Assembly: GCF_000759835.1 (NCBI RefSeq)
Contig: NZ_BBNB01000010.1
Coordinates: 124,001-188,000, forward strand
Length of the DNA stretch: 64,000 nucleotides
Reading direction: 5' to 3'
Source: Citrobacter sedlakii NBRC 105722
GTDB taxonomy: Bacteria > Pseudomonadota > Gammaproteobacteria > Enterobacterales > Enterobacteriaceae
Shown one piece after another: positions 26,300 through 36,731 of this stretch. The stretch's first letter is position 1. The number at the start of each line of letters is the position of its first letter. Both the position numbers and the translations under genes were made by a program. Under the pieces are notes generated by a model, which was not told where the DNA came from, made no database searches, and saw only the letters and a list, made by a program, of their open reading frames with translations.

Positions 26300-26415
26300 C
26301 GGCGTTCTCAACGGGGTGCTGATAAACATACACAACGTCATTCAGGATGAGGTGTACAGGCTGAGAAAATACCCGTCGAACCTGATCCGGATAACGCCGG
26401 CGAAGGGATTTGAGG
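26300..26415 (+). promoter_or_regulatory. TPP riboswitch (THI box) upstream of thiBPQ
   Basis: The segment contains the THI-box hallmarks ACGGGGTGC (26311), GGCTGAGAAAATACCCG and GAACCTGATCCGGATAACGCCGGCGAAGGGA. It would bind thiamine diphosphate in the thiBPQ leader RNA and lower expression when the cofactor is plentiful. Confidence 0.95.
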
Positions 26416-26430
26416 CTACCGCTCAAAATC

Positions 26431-26459
26431 CTTTGCCACCCATCTATTGAGGTGCAAAG
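26431..26459 (+). promoter_or_regulatory. Shine-Dalgarno-sequestering hairpin at thiB
   Basis: CTTTGCCACC (26431-26440) pairs with GGTGCAAAG (26451-26459), apart from one bulged base. The 3' arm covers the GAGGTG ribosome-binding site and the first base of the GTG start. This is the expected expression platform for a translation-regulating TPP riboswitch, opened or formed according to ligand state. Confidence 0.7.
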
Positions 26460-27442
26460 TGCTTAAAAAATGTCTTCCTCTGCTGCTTCTGTGCGCAGCG
26501 CCCGTGTTCGCCAAACCTGTGCTTACCGTTTATACCTATGATTCGTTTGCCGCCGACTGGGGTCCCGGCCCGGCGGTCAAAAAAGCGTTCGAGGCTCACT
26601 GTGATTGCGAACTGAAATACGTGGCGCTGGAAGATGGCGTATCGCTGCTCAATCGCCTGCGTATGGAAGGGAAAAACAGCAAAGCCGACGTGGTGTTGGG
26701 GCTGGACAACAACCTGCTGGAAGCCGCCACGCAGACCGGGCTGTTCGCTAAAACACCGATCCATACCGATGCCGTAAACGTCCCTTTCACCTGGAATAAC
26801 GACACGTTTATTCCTTACGATTACGGTTGGTTTGCCTTCGTCTATAACAAGACAACGCTAAAAAATCCGCCAAAAAGTTTGAAAGAGTTGGTAGAAAGTC
26901 CGGAAAAATGGCGTGTGATCTATGAAGACCCCCGCACCAGCACGCCGGGTCTTGGCCTGTTGCTGTGGATGCAGAAAGTGTATGGCGATAAAGCGCCGGA
27001 AGCCTGGCAAAAGCTGGCGGCGAAAACGGTCACCGTCACCAAAGGCTGGAGCGAAGCGTACGGTCTGTTCCTGAAGGGAGAAAGCGATTTGGTGCTGAGC
27101 TATACCACCTCTCCCGCGTATCACCTCATCGAAGAGAAAAAGGATAACTACGCGGCGGCAAATTTCAGCGAAGGGCATTACGTGCAGGTGGAAGTGGCGG
27201 CGCGCACCGTCGCCAGCAAGCAGCCTGAGCTGGCGACGACGTTCCTGCGCTTCATTCTCACGCCCGCCTTCCAGAGCGCCATCCCGACCGGCAACTGGAT
27301 GTATCCGGTTACCACCACCCCACTGCCCGCCGGGTTTGAGACGTTAACCAAACCAACCACCACGCTGGAATTCACGCCAACTGAAGTGGCAAACCACCGT
27401 CAGGCCTGGATTAGCGAATGGCAACGCGCCGTCAGCCGCTAA
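26459..27442 (+). CDS. thiB: Thiamine/TPP periplasmic binding protein
   Basis: ThiB (TbpA) delivers thiamine and its phosphates to the ThiPQ ABC transporter. It is 327 aa from a GTG at 26459 with GAGGTG just upstream; E. coli also uses GTG. The signal peptide is about 18 residues (LKKCLPLLLLCAAPVFA before KPVLT), followed by an extracellular solute-binding fold. Its 3' end overlaps thiP by 25 bp. Confidence 0.96.
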   Translation: MLKKCLPLLLLCAAPVFAKPVLTVYTYDSFAADWGPGPAVKKAFEAHCDCELKYVALEDGVSLLNRLRMEGKNSKADVVLGLDNNLLEAATQTGLFAKTPIHTDAVNVPFTWNNDTFIPYDYGWFAFVYNKTTLKNPPKSLKELVESPEKWRVIYEDPRTSTPGLGLLLWMQKVYGDKAPEAWQKLAAKTVTVTKGWSEAYGLFLKGESDLVLSYTTSPAYHLIEEKKDNYAAANFSEGHYVQVEVAARTVASKQPELATTFLRFILTPAFQSAIPTGNWMYPVTTTPLPAGFETLTKPTTTLEFTPTEVANHRQAWISEWQRAVSR

Positions 27443-29028
27443 TTCCCGGCTGGCTGCTGCCCGGTCTTAGCGCCGCCACGCTGATGGTGGCGGTCGCGCT
27501 GGCCGCATTTCTGGCGCTGTGGCTTAACGCGCCGCAGGGGGAATGGTCCTCGCTCTGGCAGGACAGTTATCTGTGGCACGTGGTGCGTTTTTCCTTCTGG
27601 CAGGCGTTTTTGTCAGCTGTGCTGTCGGTCTTCCCGGCGATATGGCTTGCCCGCGCGCTCTACCGGCGTCGTTTTCCCGGCCGTCTGGCGCTGCTGCGCC
27701 TGTGCGCGATGACCCTGATCCTCCCGGTGCTGGTGGCGGTATTTGGTATCCTTAGCGTCTATGGACGACAGGGTTGGCTGGCTTCGCTCTGGCAGACGTT
27801 CGGGCTGGAATGGACCTTCTCTCCTTACGGTTTGCAAGGTATCCTGCTGGCCCACGTTTTTTTCAATATGCCTATGGCAAGCCGACTTCTGCTGCAGTCA
27901 CTGGAAAATATTCCCGGCGAACAGCGTCAGCTCGCCGCCCAACTTGGTCTTCGCGGCTGGCATTTTTTTCGTTTCGTCGAGTGGCCGTGGTTGCGCCGTC
28001 AAATCCCGCCCGTCGCCGCCCTTATCTTTATGCTCTGTTTCGCCAGCTTTGCCACCGTGCTATCGCTCGGCGGCGGGCCACAGGCGACCACTATCGAGCT
28101 GGCGATTTATCAGGCGCTGAGCTATGACTACGATCCGGCGCGCGCGGCGATGCTGGCGTTGATCCAGATGGTCTGCTGCCTGGCGTTGGTGCTGCTGAGC
28201 CAGCGCTTAAGTAAAGCCATCGTTCCCGGAACCACGCTGGTGCAGGGGTGGCGCGATCCGGACGACCGCCTGCACAGTCGGATTAGCGATACGCTGCTTA
28301 TTCTCCTCGCGTTACTGTTGTTACTGCCGCCGCTGCTGGCGGTGATTGTTGATGGCCTCAACCGCCATCTGTGGGACGTACTGGCGCAACAGATCCTGTG
28401 GCAGGCAATGTGGACCTCGCTGCGCATCGCCCTGGCGGCAGGCCTGCTGTGCGTGATCCTCACCATGATGCTCCTGTGGAGTAGCCGCGAACTGCGGGCC
28501 CGTCAGCATGTGCTGGCAGGGCAAACGCTGGAACTGAGCGGAATGCTGATCCTCGCCATGCCCGGCATTGTGCTGGCGACCGGTTTCTTTTTGCTACTCA
28601 ATAACAGCATTGGTCTGCCGGCGTCGGCGGACGGCATCGTGATCTTCACCAATGCGCTGATGGCGATCCCTTATGCGTTAAAGGTGCTGGAAAACCCCAT
28701 GCGTGACGCCGCCTCCCGCTACTCAATGCTGTGCCAGTCGCTGGGGATTGAAGGCTGGCGGCGGCTCAAGGTCGTGGAGTTACGCGCTCTGAAACGCCCG
28801 CTTGCCCAGGCGCTGGCTTTCGCCTGTGTGCTTTCCATCGGTGATTTTGGCGTGGTGGCGCTGTTCGGTAATGACGATTTTCGGACGCTGCCGTTTTATC
28901 TGTACCAACAAATCGGCTCGTACCGCAGTCAGGACGGCGCCGTGACCGCACTGTTACTGCTGTTGCTGTGCTTTATGCTTTTTACCGCTATCGAGAAATT
29001 ACCAGGACGACATGCTAAAACTGACTGA
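27418..29028 (+). CDS. thiP: Thiamine ABC transporter permease
   Basis: ThiP is the inner-membrane permease of the thiamine importer. It is 536 aa and a tandem duplication of the binding-protein-dependent permease domain, with about 12 membrane segments. Each half carries an EAA-like loop ([19 protein letters not shown] and [18 protein letters not shown]) that contacts ThiQ. It overlaps thiB by 25 bp and thiQ by 17 bp. Confidence 0.97.
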   Translation: MATRRQPLIPGWLLPGLSAATLMVAVALAAFLALWLNAPQGEWSSLWQDSYLWHVVRFSFWQAFLSAVLSVFPAIWLARALYRRRFPGRLALLRLCAMTLILPVLVAVFGILSVYGRQGWLASLWQTFGLEWTFSPYGLQGILLAHVFFNMPMASRLLLQSLENIPGEQRQLAAQLGLRGWHFFRFVEWPWLRRQIPPVAALIFMLCFASFATVLSLGGGPQATTIELAIYQALSYDYDPARAAMLALIQMVCCLALVLLSQRLSKAIVPGTTLVQGWRDPDDRLHSRISDTLLILLALLLLLPPLLAVIVDGLNRHLWDVLAQQILWQAMWTSLRIALAAGLLCVILTMMLLWSSRELRARQHVLAGQTLELSGMLILAMPGIVLATGFFLLLNNSIGLPASADGIVIFTNALMAIPYALKVLENPMRDAASRYSMLCQSLGIEGWRRLKVVELRALKRPLAQALAFACVLSIGDFGVVALFGNDDFRTLPFYLYQQIGSYRSQDGAVTALLLLLLCFMLFTAIEKLPGRHAKTD

Positions 29029-29710
29029 TATAACCTGGCTTTATCATCATTTGCCGATGCGCTTTACGCTTTCCGTGGCCCGGGGCGAGCAGGTAGCCGT
29101 TCTGGGGCCTAGCGGGGCGGGGAAAAGTACGCTGCTGAACCTGATCGCCGGTTTTCTTACTCCTGCCAGCGGCACGTTGATGATTGAGGGCGACGATCAT
29201 ACCGCTACTCCCCCTTCTCGTCGTCCGGTGTCGATGCTATTTCAGGAAAATAACCTGTTCAGCCATTTGAACGTGCAGCAAAACATTGGGCTGGGGCTGG
29301 ATCCGGGGTTGAAGCTCAGCGCCCTACAGCGCGAGAAACTGATGCATATCGCGCGGCAAATGGGCATCGACAACCTGATGCGCCGCCTGCCCGGCGAACT
29401 GTCCGGCGGTCAACGTCAGCGCGTTGCGCTGGCGCGCTGTCTGGTACGCGATCAGCCCGTGCTGCTCCTTGATGAGCCGTTTTCCGCTCTCGACCCCGCC
29501 CTGCGTCAGGAGATGCTGGCATTAGTCAGCGATGTCTGTCACAACCGACAGTTAACGCTGCTGATGGTTTCACACAGTGTGGAGGACGCCGCCCGTATCG
29601 CCCCCCGCTCCGTTGTCGTGGCCGATGGGCGAATCGCCTGGCAAGGCAAAACCGATGAACTGGTCAGTGGGAAAGCCAGCGCCTCGGCATTGCTGGGAAT
29701 TAAAGGGTGA
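29012..29710 (+). CDS. thiQ: Thiamine ABC transporter ATPase
   Basis: ThiQ powers thiamine import. It is 232 aa. Walker [10 protein letters not shown] is at residues 32-40, the signature LSGGQ at 130-134, and Walker B LLLDEP at 151-156, followed by the SHSVEDA switch histidine. It is last in the riboswitch-controlled operon; a palindromic repeat follows. Confidence 0.97.
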   Translation: MLKLTDITWLYHHLPMRFTLSVARGEQVAVLGPSGAGKSTLLNLIAGFLTPASGTLMIEGDDHTATPPSRRPVSMLFQENNLFSHLNVQQNIGLGLDPGLKLSALQREKLMHIARQMGIDNLMRRLPGELSGGQRQRVALARCLVRDQPVLLLDEPFSALDPALRQEMLALVSDVCHNRQLTLLMVSHSVEDAARIAPRSVVVADGRIAWQGKTDELVSGKASASALLGIKG

Positions 29711-29732
29711 TGGTTGTCATGGACGCTTCGCT

Positions 29733-29770
29733 TTCCCGGCCTACAGTGAAACACGTCTGTAGGCCAGATA
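29733..29770. repeat. REP-like palindrome between thiQ and yabI
   Basis: GGCCTACAG (29738-29746) and CTGTAGGCC (29757-29765) form a perfect 9-bp stem with a 10-nt loop, flanked by CCCGG and GATAACGC as in REP/BIME units. It lies between convergent thiQ and yabI and may stabilise or end transcripts from both sides. Confidence 0.65.
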
Positions 29771-29795
29771 ACGCGCAGCCATCCTTCAGCCAGAA

Positions 29796-30563
29796 TCAGA
29801 CGCCGACCACCTTCAGCAGGATATCCACATAGACTGGCATTAGCGGATGACGAATCAGCATCACCAGCGCAACAATCCCCAGCGCCAGTACGCCAGGCGC
29901 GAGCCACAGCAAACGCGCTTTCGGGAGAAACGCAGTTAACCGGTCGGTTGCCGCCTTTCCACTTCGCCACAGGCGCCAACACAGCCAGCCGCCAACCCAT
30001 AACAGGAGCGCCGTTGCCAGCAGCAGCCATTTAAACTCGCCGCTCTGCATTCCCGCAGGAATATCGATCGCCGCCCCCGCCAGTATCCCCGGCAGAAAGT
30101 AAAACGGCGGCCAGAGCAGACAGCCGATGATATTGGGGGTGATAAATTTCGAGACCGGCAGATCCAGCATTCCTGCCACCATCGGCACCAGCGGACGCGT
30201 CGGCCCGACAAACCGTCCGACCAGGATCGTAAACATACTATGTTGATGCAGCGCATGTTCGGTTTTATCCAGCAGCGCCTTGTTTTTCTTAAGGAATGAC
30301 CAGCGATGCAGCGGCTTTTTAAAGCGCCATCCCAGCCAGAATGAGATCCAGTCGCCGAGCAGGCAACCCACAATCCCCGCCAGCCACGCGTGCCAGAAAT
30401 TAAGCTCGCCGCTACCGATTAGCGCGCCCAGTCCGGCCATCAGTACGGTGCCGGGTAAAATCAGACCGACCAGCGCCAGCGATTCCAGAAAGGCCACCAA
30501 CACCACGGCTATCAAAGCGTACATGGCGGACTGCAGAATGAAGTGTTCCAGAAATGCTTGCAT
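29796..30563 (-). CDS. yabI: DedA-family inner-membrane protein YabI
   Basis: YabI belongs to the DedA/SNARE-associated family, which includes undecaprenyl-phosphate and phospholipid-related flippases; the precise function of YabI is unknown to me. It is 255 aa (E. coli 254) and hydrophobic. The family glycine-rich segment VGRFVGPTRPLVPMVAGM, with conserved arginines, and an N-terminal acidic membrane residue (VAFLESLALVGLILPG) are present. It is followed downstream by thiQ on the opposite strand. Confidence 0.94.
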   Translation of the reverse strand: MQAFLEHFILQSAMYALIAVVLVAFLESLALVGLILPGTVLMAGLGALIGSGELNFWHAWLAGIVGCLLGDWISFWLGWRFKKPLHRWSFLKKNKALLDKTEHALHQHSMFTILVGRFVGPTRPLVPMVAGMLDLPVSKFITPNIIGCLLWPPFYFLPGILAGAAIDIPAGMQSGEFKWLLLATALLLWVGGWLCWRLWRSGKAATDRLTAFLPKARLLWLAPGVLALGIVALVMLIRHPLMPVYVDILLKVVGV

Positions 30564-30648
30564 AGTTCGTCCGTCAGTTTTACGAAACAGGGATTCTGCA
30601 AACCCCTCGCTGCTTCGTCAAGCCATCAATTGTCTGAATAGTTACAGC

Positions 30649-31527
30649 TTATGACACCTTCACTGACACATCATTCACTTTTTCCTCACATCCCGCGCGG
30701 AACTCACTCGGGCTGGCGCCGGTGCATTTTTTAAAGACCCGGGAGAAATAAAGCTGGTCGTCAAAACCTACGTTACGTCCGACGGTGGCTATTGGCATAC
30801 GCGTAGTGCTGAGCAGCAGTTTCGCCTGGCTGATACGCTGGTCCTCACGCCAGCTCAGCACGCTGATCCCCAACTGCTGGCGGAACAGATGCGAGAGACG
30901 CGACGGCGACAGGCAAACATGCTGGGCAACGCTGGCGATATCAAAATGGCTGTCGGCGAGATGGTCGCTAATATACTGGCAGGCGTCGCGCACGCGGTTG
31001 TCCATTGGCGGATGCAGCGAGGCGTTTATCGCCTCCATACGGCGTAACAGGAGCTGTTCCAGCAGGTTAATCGCCAACAGTTCGGAATAGCGTCCTTCCC
31101 CCTGCCCGGCGCTGATGATCTGACCGAACAGTTCATTGAAGTGTGGCTGATGGGCTTCGTCCGGGCGGAAAAAACCGGTCTGGGCGAAAATCGGCGGCCA
31201 GGCCAGCCATTCTTGCCAGTAGGCGCGCGGACGGAAGTAAACCCACTGGTGATACCACTGGCTGGCATCCGGGTGACGTCCATAGTGATGAATTTCACCC
31301 GGTGGAAACAACAAAATATCGCCGGGGCGGCAAACAAACTGCTTCCCCTGATTATTAATCACACCCTCTCCACGAATGGTGAGATTGAGAATATAGCCTT
31401 TCATCCCCAGCGGGCGATCGATAAAGAAATCGAGATAGCCGTTGGCGTCGATGGGCGTTAACCCCGCCACCAGATGCGCGTTAAACGAGTAGCCGGGCAG
31501 GAGGGGATCATTTTGCGGTTCAGCCAT
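30649..31527 (-). CDS. araC: Arabinose regulator AraC
   Basis: AraC represses and, with L-arabinose, activates araBAD. It is 292 aa, with an N-terminal arm, an arabinose-binding cupin/dimerisation domain (about residues 20-170; [18 protein letters not shown]) and a C-terminal double helix-turn-helix ([20 protein letters not shown] and [19 protein letters not shown]). It is divergent from araBAD across the shared control region. Confidence 0.98.
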   Translation of the reverse strand: MAEPQNDPLLPGYSFNAHLVAGLTPIDANGYLDFFIDRPLGMKGYILNLTIRGEGVINNQGKQFVCRPGDILLFPPGEIHHYGRHPDASQWYHQWVYFRPRAYWQEWLAWPPIFAQTGFFRPDEAHQPHFNELFGQIISAGQGEGRYSELLAINLLEQLLLRRMEAINASLHPPMDNRVRDACQYISDHLADSHFDIASVAQHVCLSPSRLSHLFRQQLGISVLSWREDQRISQAKLLLSTTRMPIATVGRNVGFDDQLYFSRVFKKCTGASPSEFRAGCEEKVNDVSVKVS

Positions 31528-31562
31528 AATTTCACGACTCCCGAAGTTCGGTGAGGAAACAA

Positions 31563-31579
31563 ATTGTCCATATTGCGTA
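31563..31579. promoter_or_regulatory. araO2 operator half-site
   Basis: ATTGTCCATATTGCGTA matches E. coli araO2 (ATTGTCCATATTGCATC). It lies in the araC leader about 205 bp from I1, close to the spacing used for AraC repression looping. Confidence 0.75.
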
Positions 31580-31694
31580 AAAGGGTGTTATCTGCGCCCT
31601 GCTTTGCCCTGGCGTTGTTGCTGGCAGAGCATCAACTCCGCTTTTTCACAGCATTTTGTAACAAAACTGCGCGGTCAGAGCGATAAAAACTGAT

Positions 31695-31735
31695 AACAAA
31701 AGTGTCTATAACTACGGCAGAAATGTCCACATTGA
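31695..31735. promoter_or_regulatory. araO1 operator region
   Basis: AACAAAAGTGTCTATAACTA followed by CGGCAGAAATGTCCACATTG matches the paired O1L/O1R AraC sites of E. coli with a few substitutions. It overlaps the araC promoter and mediates AraC autoregulation. Confidence 0.7.
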
Positions 31736-31757
31736 ATATTTGCACGGCGTCACACTT
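31736..31757. promoter_or_regulatory. CRP site of the ara control region
   Basis: TTTGCACGGCGTCACACTTTGC is identical, as far as I recall, to the E. coli ara CRP site. Only the right half (TCACA) is a good match to the CRP consensus. Confidence 0.75.
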
Positions 31758-31767
31758 TGCAATGCTA

Positions 31768-33576
<1,809 letters not shown>

Positions 33577-33586
33577 GGACACGACA

Positions 33587-35089
33587 ATGACAATTTTTGA
33601 TAACTATGAAGTGTGGTTTGTAATCGGTAGCCAGCACCTTTACGGGCCAGAAACGCTGCGTCAGGTCACTCAGCACGCCGAACACGTCGTTAATGCTTTG
33701 AACAGCGAAGCCAAACTGCCGTGCAAACTGGTATTGAAGCCGCTGGGCACCACGCCGGATGAGATCACCGCCATTTGCCGCGATGCAAATTACGACGATC
33801 GCTGCGCGGGTTTGGTGGTCTGGCTGCATACGTTCTCTCCTGCGAAAATGTGGATCAATGGACTGACGACGCTTAATAAGCCGCTGCTTCAGTTCCACAC
33901 TCAGTTCAACGCCGCCCTGCCGTGGGACAGTATTGATATGGACTTTATGAACCTGAACCAGACCGCACACGGCGGTCGCGAGTTCGGTTTCATCGGCGCG
34001 CGTATGCGTCAGCAGCATGCCGTAGTCACCGGTCACTGGCAGGATAAGACGGCACAGGATCGTATCGGCTCGTGGATGCGTCACGCGGTCTCAAAACAGG
34101 ATACGCGTCATCTGAAGGTCTGCCGTTTCGGCGATAACATGCGCGAAGTGGCGGTCACTGACGGCGATAAAGTCGCCGCACAGATCAAGTTCGGCTTCTC
34201 GGTGAACACCTGGGCGGTGGGCGATCTGGTGCAGGTGGTTAATTCCATCAGCGACGGCGATATCAACGCGCTGATCGACGAGTATGAAAACCGCTATACC
34301 CTGACGCCTGCTACGCAGATCCACGGCGAAAAACGGCAGAACGTGCTGGAAGCGGCGCGCATCGAGCTGGGAATGAAGCGTTTCCTCGAACAGGGCGGCT
34401 TTCACGCGTTTACCACCACTTTTGAAGATTTGCACGGCCTGAAACAGCTTCCTGGTCTGGCCGTACAGCGTCTGATGCAGCAGGGCTACGGCTTTGCGGG
34501 CGAAGGCGACTGGAAAACCGCCGCTCTGCTTCGCATCATGAAGGTGATGTCAACCGGTCTGCAGGGCGGCACCTCATTTATGGAGGACTACACCTACCAC
34601 TTCGAGAAAGGCAACGATCTGGTGCTTGGCTCGCACATGCTGGAAGTGTGTCCGACCATCGCGGTGGAAGAAAAACCGATCCTCGACGTGCAGCATCTCG
34701 GCATTGGCGGTAAAGACGATCCCGCGCGTCTGATCTTCAACACCCAAACCGGTCCGGCGATTGTCGCCAGCCTGATCGACCTGGGCGATCGCTACCGCCT
34801 GCTGGTGAACTGCATCGACACCGTCAAAACGCCGCACTCGCTGCCGAAACTGCCGGTCGCCAATGCGCTGTGGAAAGCGCAGCCGGACCTGCCTACCGCC
34901 TCTGAAGCGTGGATCCTGGCGGGCGGCGCCCACCATACCGTCTTCAGCCACGCGCTGGATCTGAACGATATGCGCCAGTTTGCTGAAATGCACGATATCG
35001 AAATCGCCGTTATTGATAACGAAACCCGCCTGCCCGCCTTTAAAGACGCGCTGCGCTGGAATGAAGTGTATTACGGATTCAAACGTTAA
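33587..35089 (+). CDS. araA: L-arabinose isomerase
   Basis: AraA converts L-arabinose to L-ribulose, with Mn2+. It is 500 aa, the E. coli length. Conserved blocks include [13 protein letters not shown] at the N-terminus, [13 protein letters not shown], and the metal-site region [20 protein letters not shown]. It is followed by a REP element before araD. Confidence 0.98.
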   Translation: MTIFDNYEVWFVIGSQHLYGPETLRQVTQHAEHVVNALNSEAKLPCKLVLKPLGTTPDEITAICRDANYDDRCAGLVVWLHTFSPAKMWINGLTTLNKPLLQFHTQFNAALPWDSIDMDFMNLNQTAHGGREFGFIGARMRQQHAVVTGHWQDKTAQDRIGSWMRHAVSKQDTRHLKVCRFGDNMREVAVTDGDKVAAQIKFGFSVNTWAVGDLVQVVNSISDGDINALIDEYENRYTLTPATQIHGEKRQNVLEAARIELGMKRFLEQGGFHAFTTTFEDLHGLKQLPGLAVQRLMQQGYGFAGEGDWKTAALLRIMKVMSTGLQGGTSFMEDYTYHFEKGNDLVLGSHMLEVCPTIAVEEKPILDVQHLGIGGKDDPARLIFNTQTGPAIVASLIDLGDRYRLLVNCIDTVKTPHSLPKLPVANALWKAQPDLPTASEAWILAGGAHHTVFSHALDLNDMRQFAEMHDIEIAVIDNETRLPAFKDALRWNEVYYGFKR

Positions 35090-35099
35090 CCAGGTAATT

Positions 35100-35171
35100 G
35101 CCTGATACGCCTCACTTATCCGGCCTGCTCAAGGTATAGGCCGGATAAGGCGTTTACGCCGCCATCAGGCA
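35100..35171. repeat. REP/BIME element between araA and araD
   Basis: Nested palindromes are visible: outer GCCTGAT...ATCAGGC and inner CTTATCCGGCCT...AGGCCGGATAAG. This is the standard form of paired REP units. It sits inside the araBAD transcript and could set differential mRNA stability of araBA versus araD. Confidence 0.88.
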
Positions 35172-35182
35172 AGGAGACAAAC

Positions 35183-35878
35183 ATGTTAGACGATCTTAAA
35201 CGCCAGGTGCTGGAAGCGAATCTGGCTTTGCCGCAGCATAATCTGGTGACGCTCACCTGGGGGAATGTCAGCGCCGTTGACCGCGAGCGCGGCGTGTTCA
35301 TCATCAAACCGTCCGGCGTTGAATACAACGCGATGACCGCCGGGGATATGGTGGTGGTCAGCCTTGCGACAGGTGAAGTCGTGGAAGGAACGAAAAAACC
35401 GTCTTCCGATACCCCCACACACCGCCTGTTGTATCAGGCTTTTCCATCAATTGGCGGTATCGTACACACGCATTCCCGCCACGCAACCATCTGGGCACAG
35501 GCCGGACAGCCGATCCCTGCCACCGGTACCACCCACGCCGACTATTTCTACGGTACGATCCCCTGCACGCGTAAAATGACCGATGCGGAAATTAACGGCG
35601 CGTATGAATGGGAAACCGGCAATGTGATCGTGGAAACCTTCGAAAAACAGGGCATTGATGCCGCCCAGATGCCGGGCGTACTGGTACATTCTCACGGCCC
35701 CTTCGCCTGGGGTAAGAATGCTGAAGATGCGGTGCATAACGCCATAGTGCTGGAAGAGGTCGCCTACATGGGGATTTTCTGTCGCCAGCTTGCCCCGCAG
35801 CTACCCGATATGCAACAAACCCTGCTTGATAAACATTATCTGCGCAAGCATGGCGCAAAAGCCTATTACGGCCAGTAA
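35183..35878 (+). CDS. araD: L-ribulose-5-phosphate 4-epimerase
   Basis: AraD epimerises L-ribulose 5-phosphate to D-xylulose 5-phosphate, feeding the pentose phosphate pathway. It is 231 aa in the class II aldolase/epimerase fold. The zinc-binding [12 protein letters not shown] motif and downstream HSHGPFAWG are present. A GGAG ribosome site precedes the ATG. Confidence 0.98.
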   Translation: MLDDLKRQVLEANLALPQHNLVTLTWGNVSAVDRERGVFIIKPSGVEYNAMTAGDMVVVSLATGEVVEGTKKPSSDTPTHRLLYQAFPSIGGIVHTHSRHATIWAQAGQPIPATGTTHADYFYGTIPCTRKMTDAEINGAYEWETGNVIVETFEKQGIDAAQMPGVLVHSHGPFAWGKNAEDAVHNAIVLEEVAYMGIFCRQLAPQLPDMQQTLLDKHYLRKHGAKAYYGQ

Positions 35879-35884
35879 CACGCC

Positions 35885-35918
35885 GTTGCGCGTCCAGACA
35901 GAGACGCGCAACTTATTT
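35885..35918 (+). terminator. araD terminator
   Basis: GTTGCGCGTC (35885-35894) and GACGCGCAAC (35903-35912) form a perfect 10-bp stem with an 8-nt loop, followed by TTATTTATT. It closes the araBAD transcript and may also serve the convergent ORF, whose stop lies within its tail. Confidence 0.85.
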
Positions 35919-36300
35919 ATTCGGGAAGATATTCGGCGAATCGACTTTTGAATAAACAATTATTCGCGCTGATATATTCTATCGCATTATCAAAATAACC
36001 GCGTATTTCCTCCCCTTCCAGAGAATGAAAAAAGACGTAATCAACGATCGTTGACTGCCACCGTTGCCCGTGTAAAAAATAATTAATCACCGTATCGCGA
36101 TGGCCATTTCGACGATCGTGACCTTGCCAATGGAAAAACGCATTTCCATCTTCAATAGTTTCAGTACGCCAAATCTGCCCTGTCCATGTTTTATACTCAA
36201 TATATTTACTGACGGTGTTCACCGACGGCCTTGAAACCAGCGTATTTACAAAAACATAGTTATGATAATTATTCTGATGTATTCGAGTAAATTCATTCAT
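35917..36300 (-). CDS. Hypothetical protein between araD and polB
   Basis: I do not recognise this gene. The ATG at 36300 (MNEFTRIHQNNYHNY) has GGAG seven bases upstream and gives 127 aa; the frame continues upstream to 36408 (163 aa) but without a good ribosome site. The protein is soluble-looking, rich in aromatic and polar residues (YKTWTGQIWRTETIEDGNAF, WQGHDRRNGHRDTVINYF), with no signal peptide or membrane segment. Its base composition is more AT-rich than the neighbouring ara and polB genes, and E. coli, as I recall, has little between araD and polB. It may be an acquired gene or lineage-specific orphan; Salmonella has hypothetical genes at this position, which could be homologues. Confidence 0.6.
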   Translation of the reverse strand: MNEFTRIHQNNYHNYVFVNTLVSRPSVNTVSKYIEYKTWTGQIWRTETIEDGNAFFHWQGHDRRNGHRDTVINYFLHGQRWQSTIVDYVFFHSLEGEEIRGYFDNAIEYISANNCLFKSRFAEYLPE

Positions 36301-36658
36301 ATACCCACTCCATGAAAAAGAAAACGCCCGTTCCCTAAGCTGAACAATAATCATCCACTTAAAACAAAATGATAACAGAGAGATATTCCCGACGAAATCG
36401 AACCGCATCCTTTTTATTTAGCAATAGATAAATTTAAATATATATTATATTTTATCGATAGGTTACCCAAATATATATTATATTCAGTCAAAGCAAGCGG
36501 GCGTTTCAAAAGAAAGTTTTACACTTACGTTTAATGAAAACAAATAAAAATTGCTAAATTTTGCTATTCCGAGAAACAAGTAACAAAATCAAACAGGCAC
36601 TAATCCGAATTATATATAATGTCCTCATTCAGACTTTATAAAGGTTGCATTCGTCAAT
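36301..36658. other. AT-rich spacer upstream of polB
   Basis: About 360 bp of AT-rich DNA. 36420-36500 contains a repeated ATATATATTATATT run (36438-36449 and 36472-36483, near-identical). No gene is evident. The minus-strand ORF promoter and upstream polB control should lie here, but I assign none. Confidence 0.5.
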
Positions 36659-36678
36659 TACTGTACAAAATAACAGTA
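36659..36678 (+). promoter_or_regulatory. LexA (SOS) box of polB
   Basis: TACTGTACAAAATAACAGTA matches the LexA consensus TACTGTATATATATACAGTA in both CTGT and ACAG half-sites and their flanks. E. coli polB (dinA) is LexA-regulated. A -10-like TATACT lies downstream at 36697-36702, so the box would cover the -35 region. Confidence 0.92.
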
Positions 36679-36731
36679 TTCTTTTTCAAACCAGGTTATA
36701 CTGAAGACACATAAGCGAACAGGTATACAGC

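Noticed and set aside
29539-30030. 163-codon minus-strand ORF over the thiQ-yabI junction
   Set aside because: It is antisense to thiQ and out of frame with yabI; composition is that of a shadow frame in GC-rich genes.
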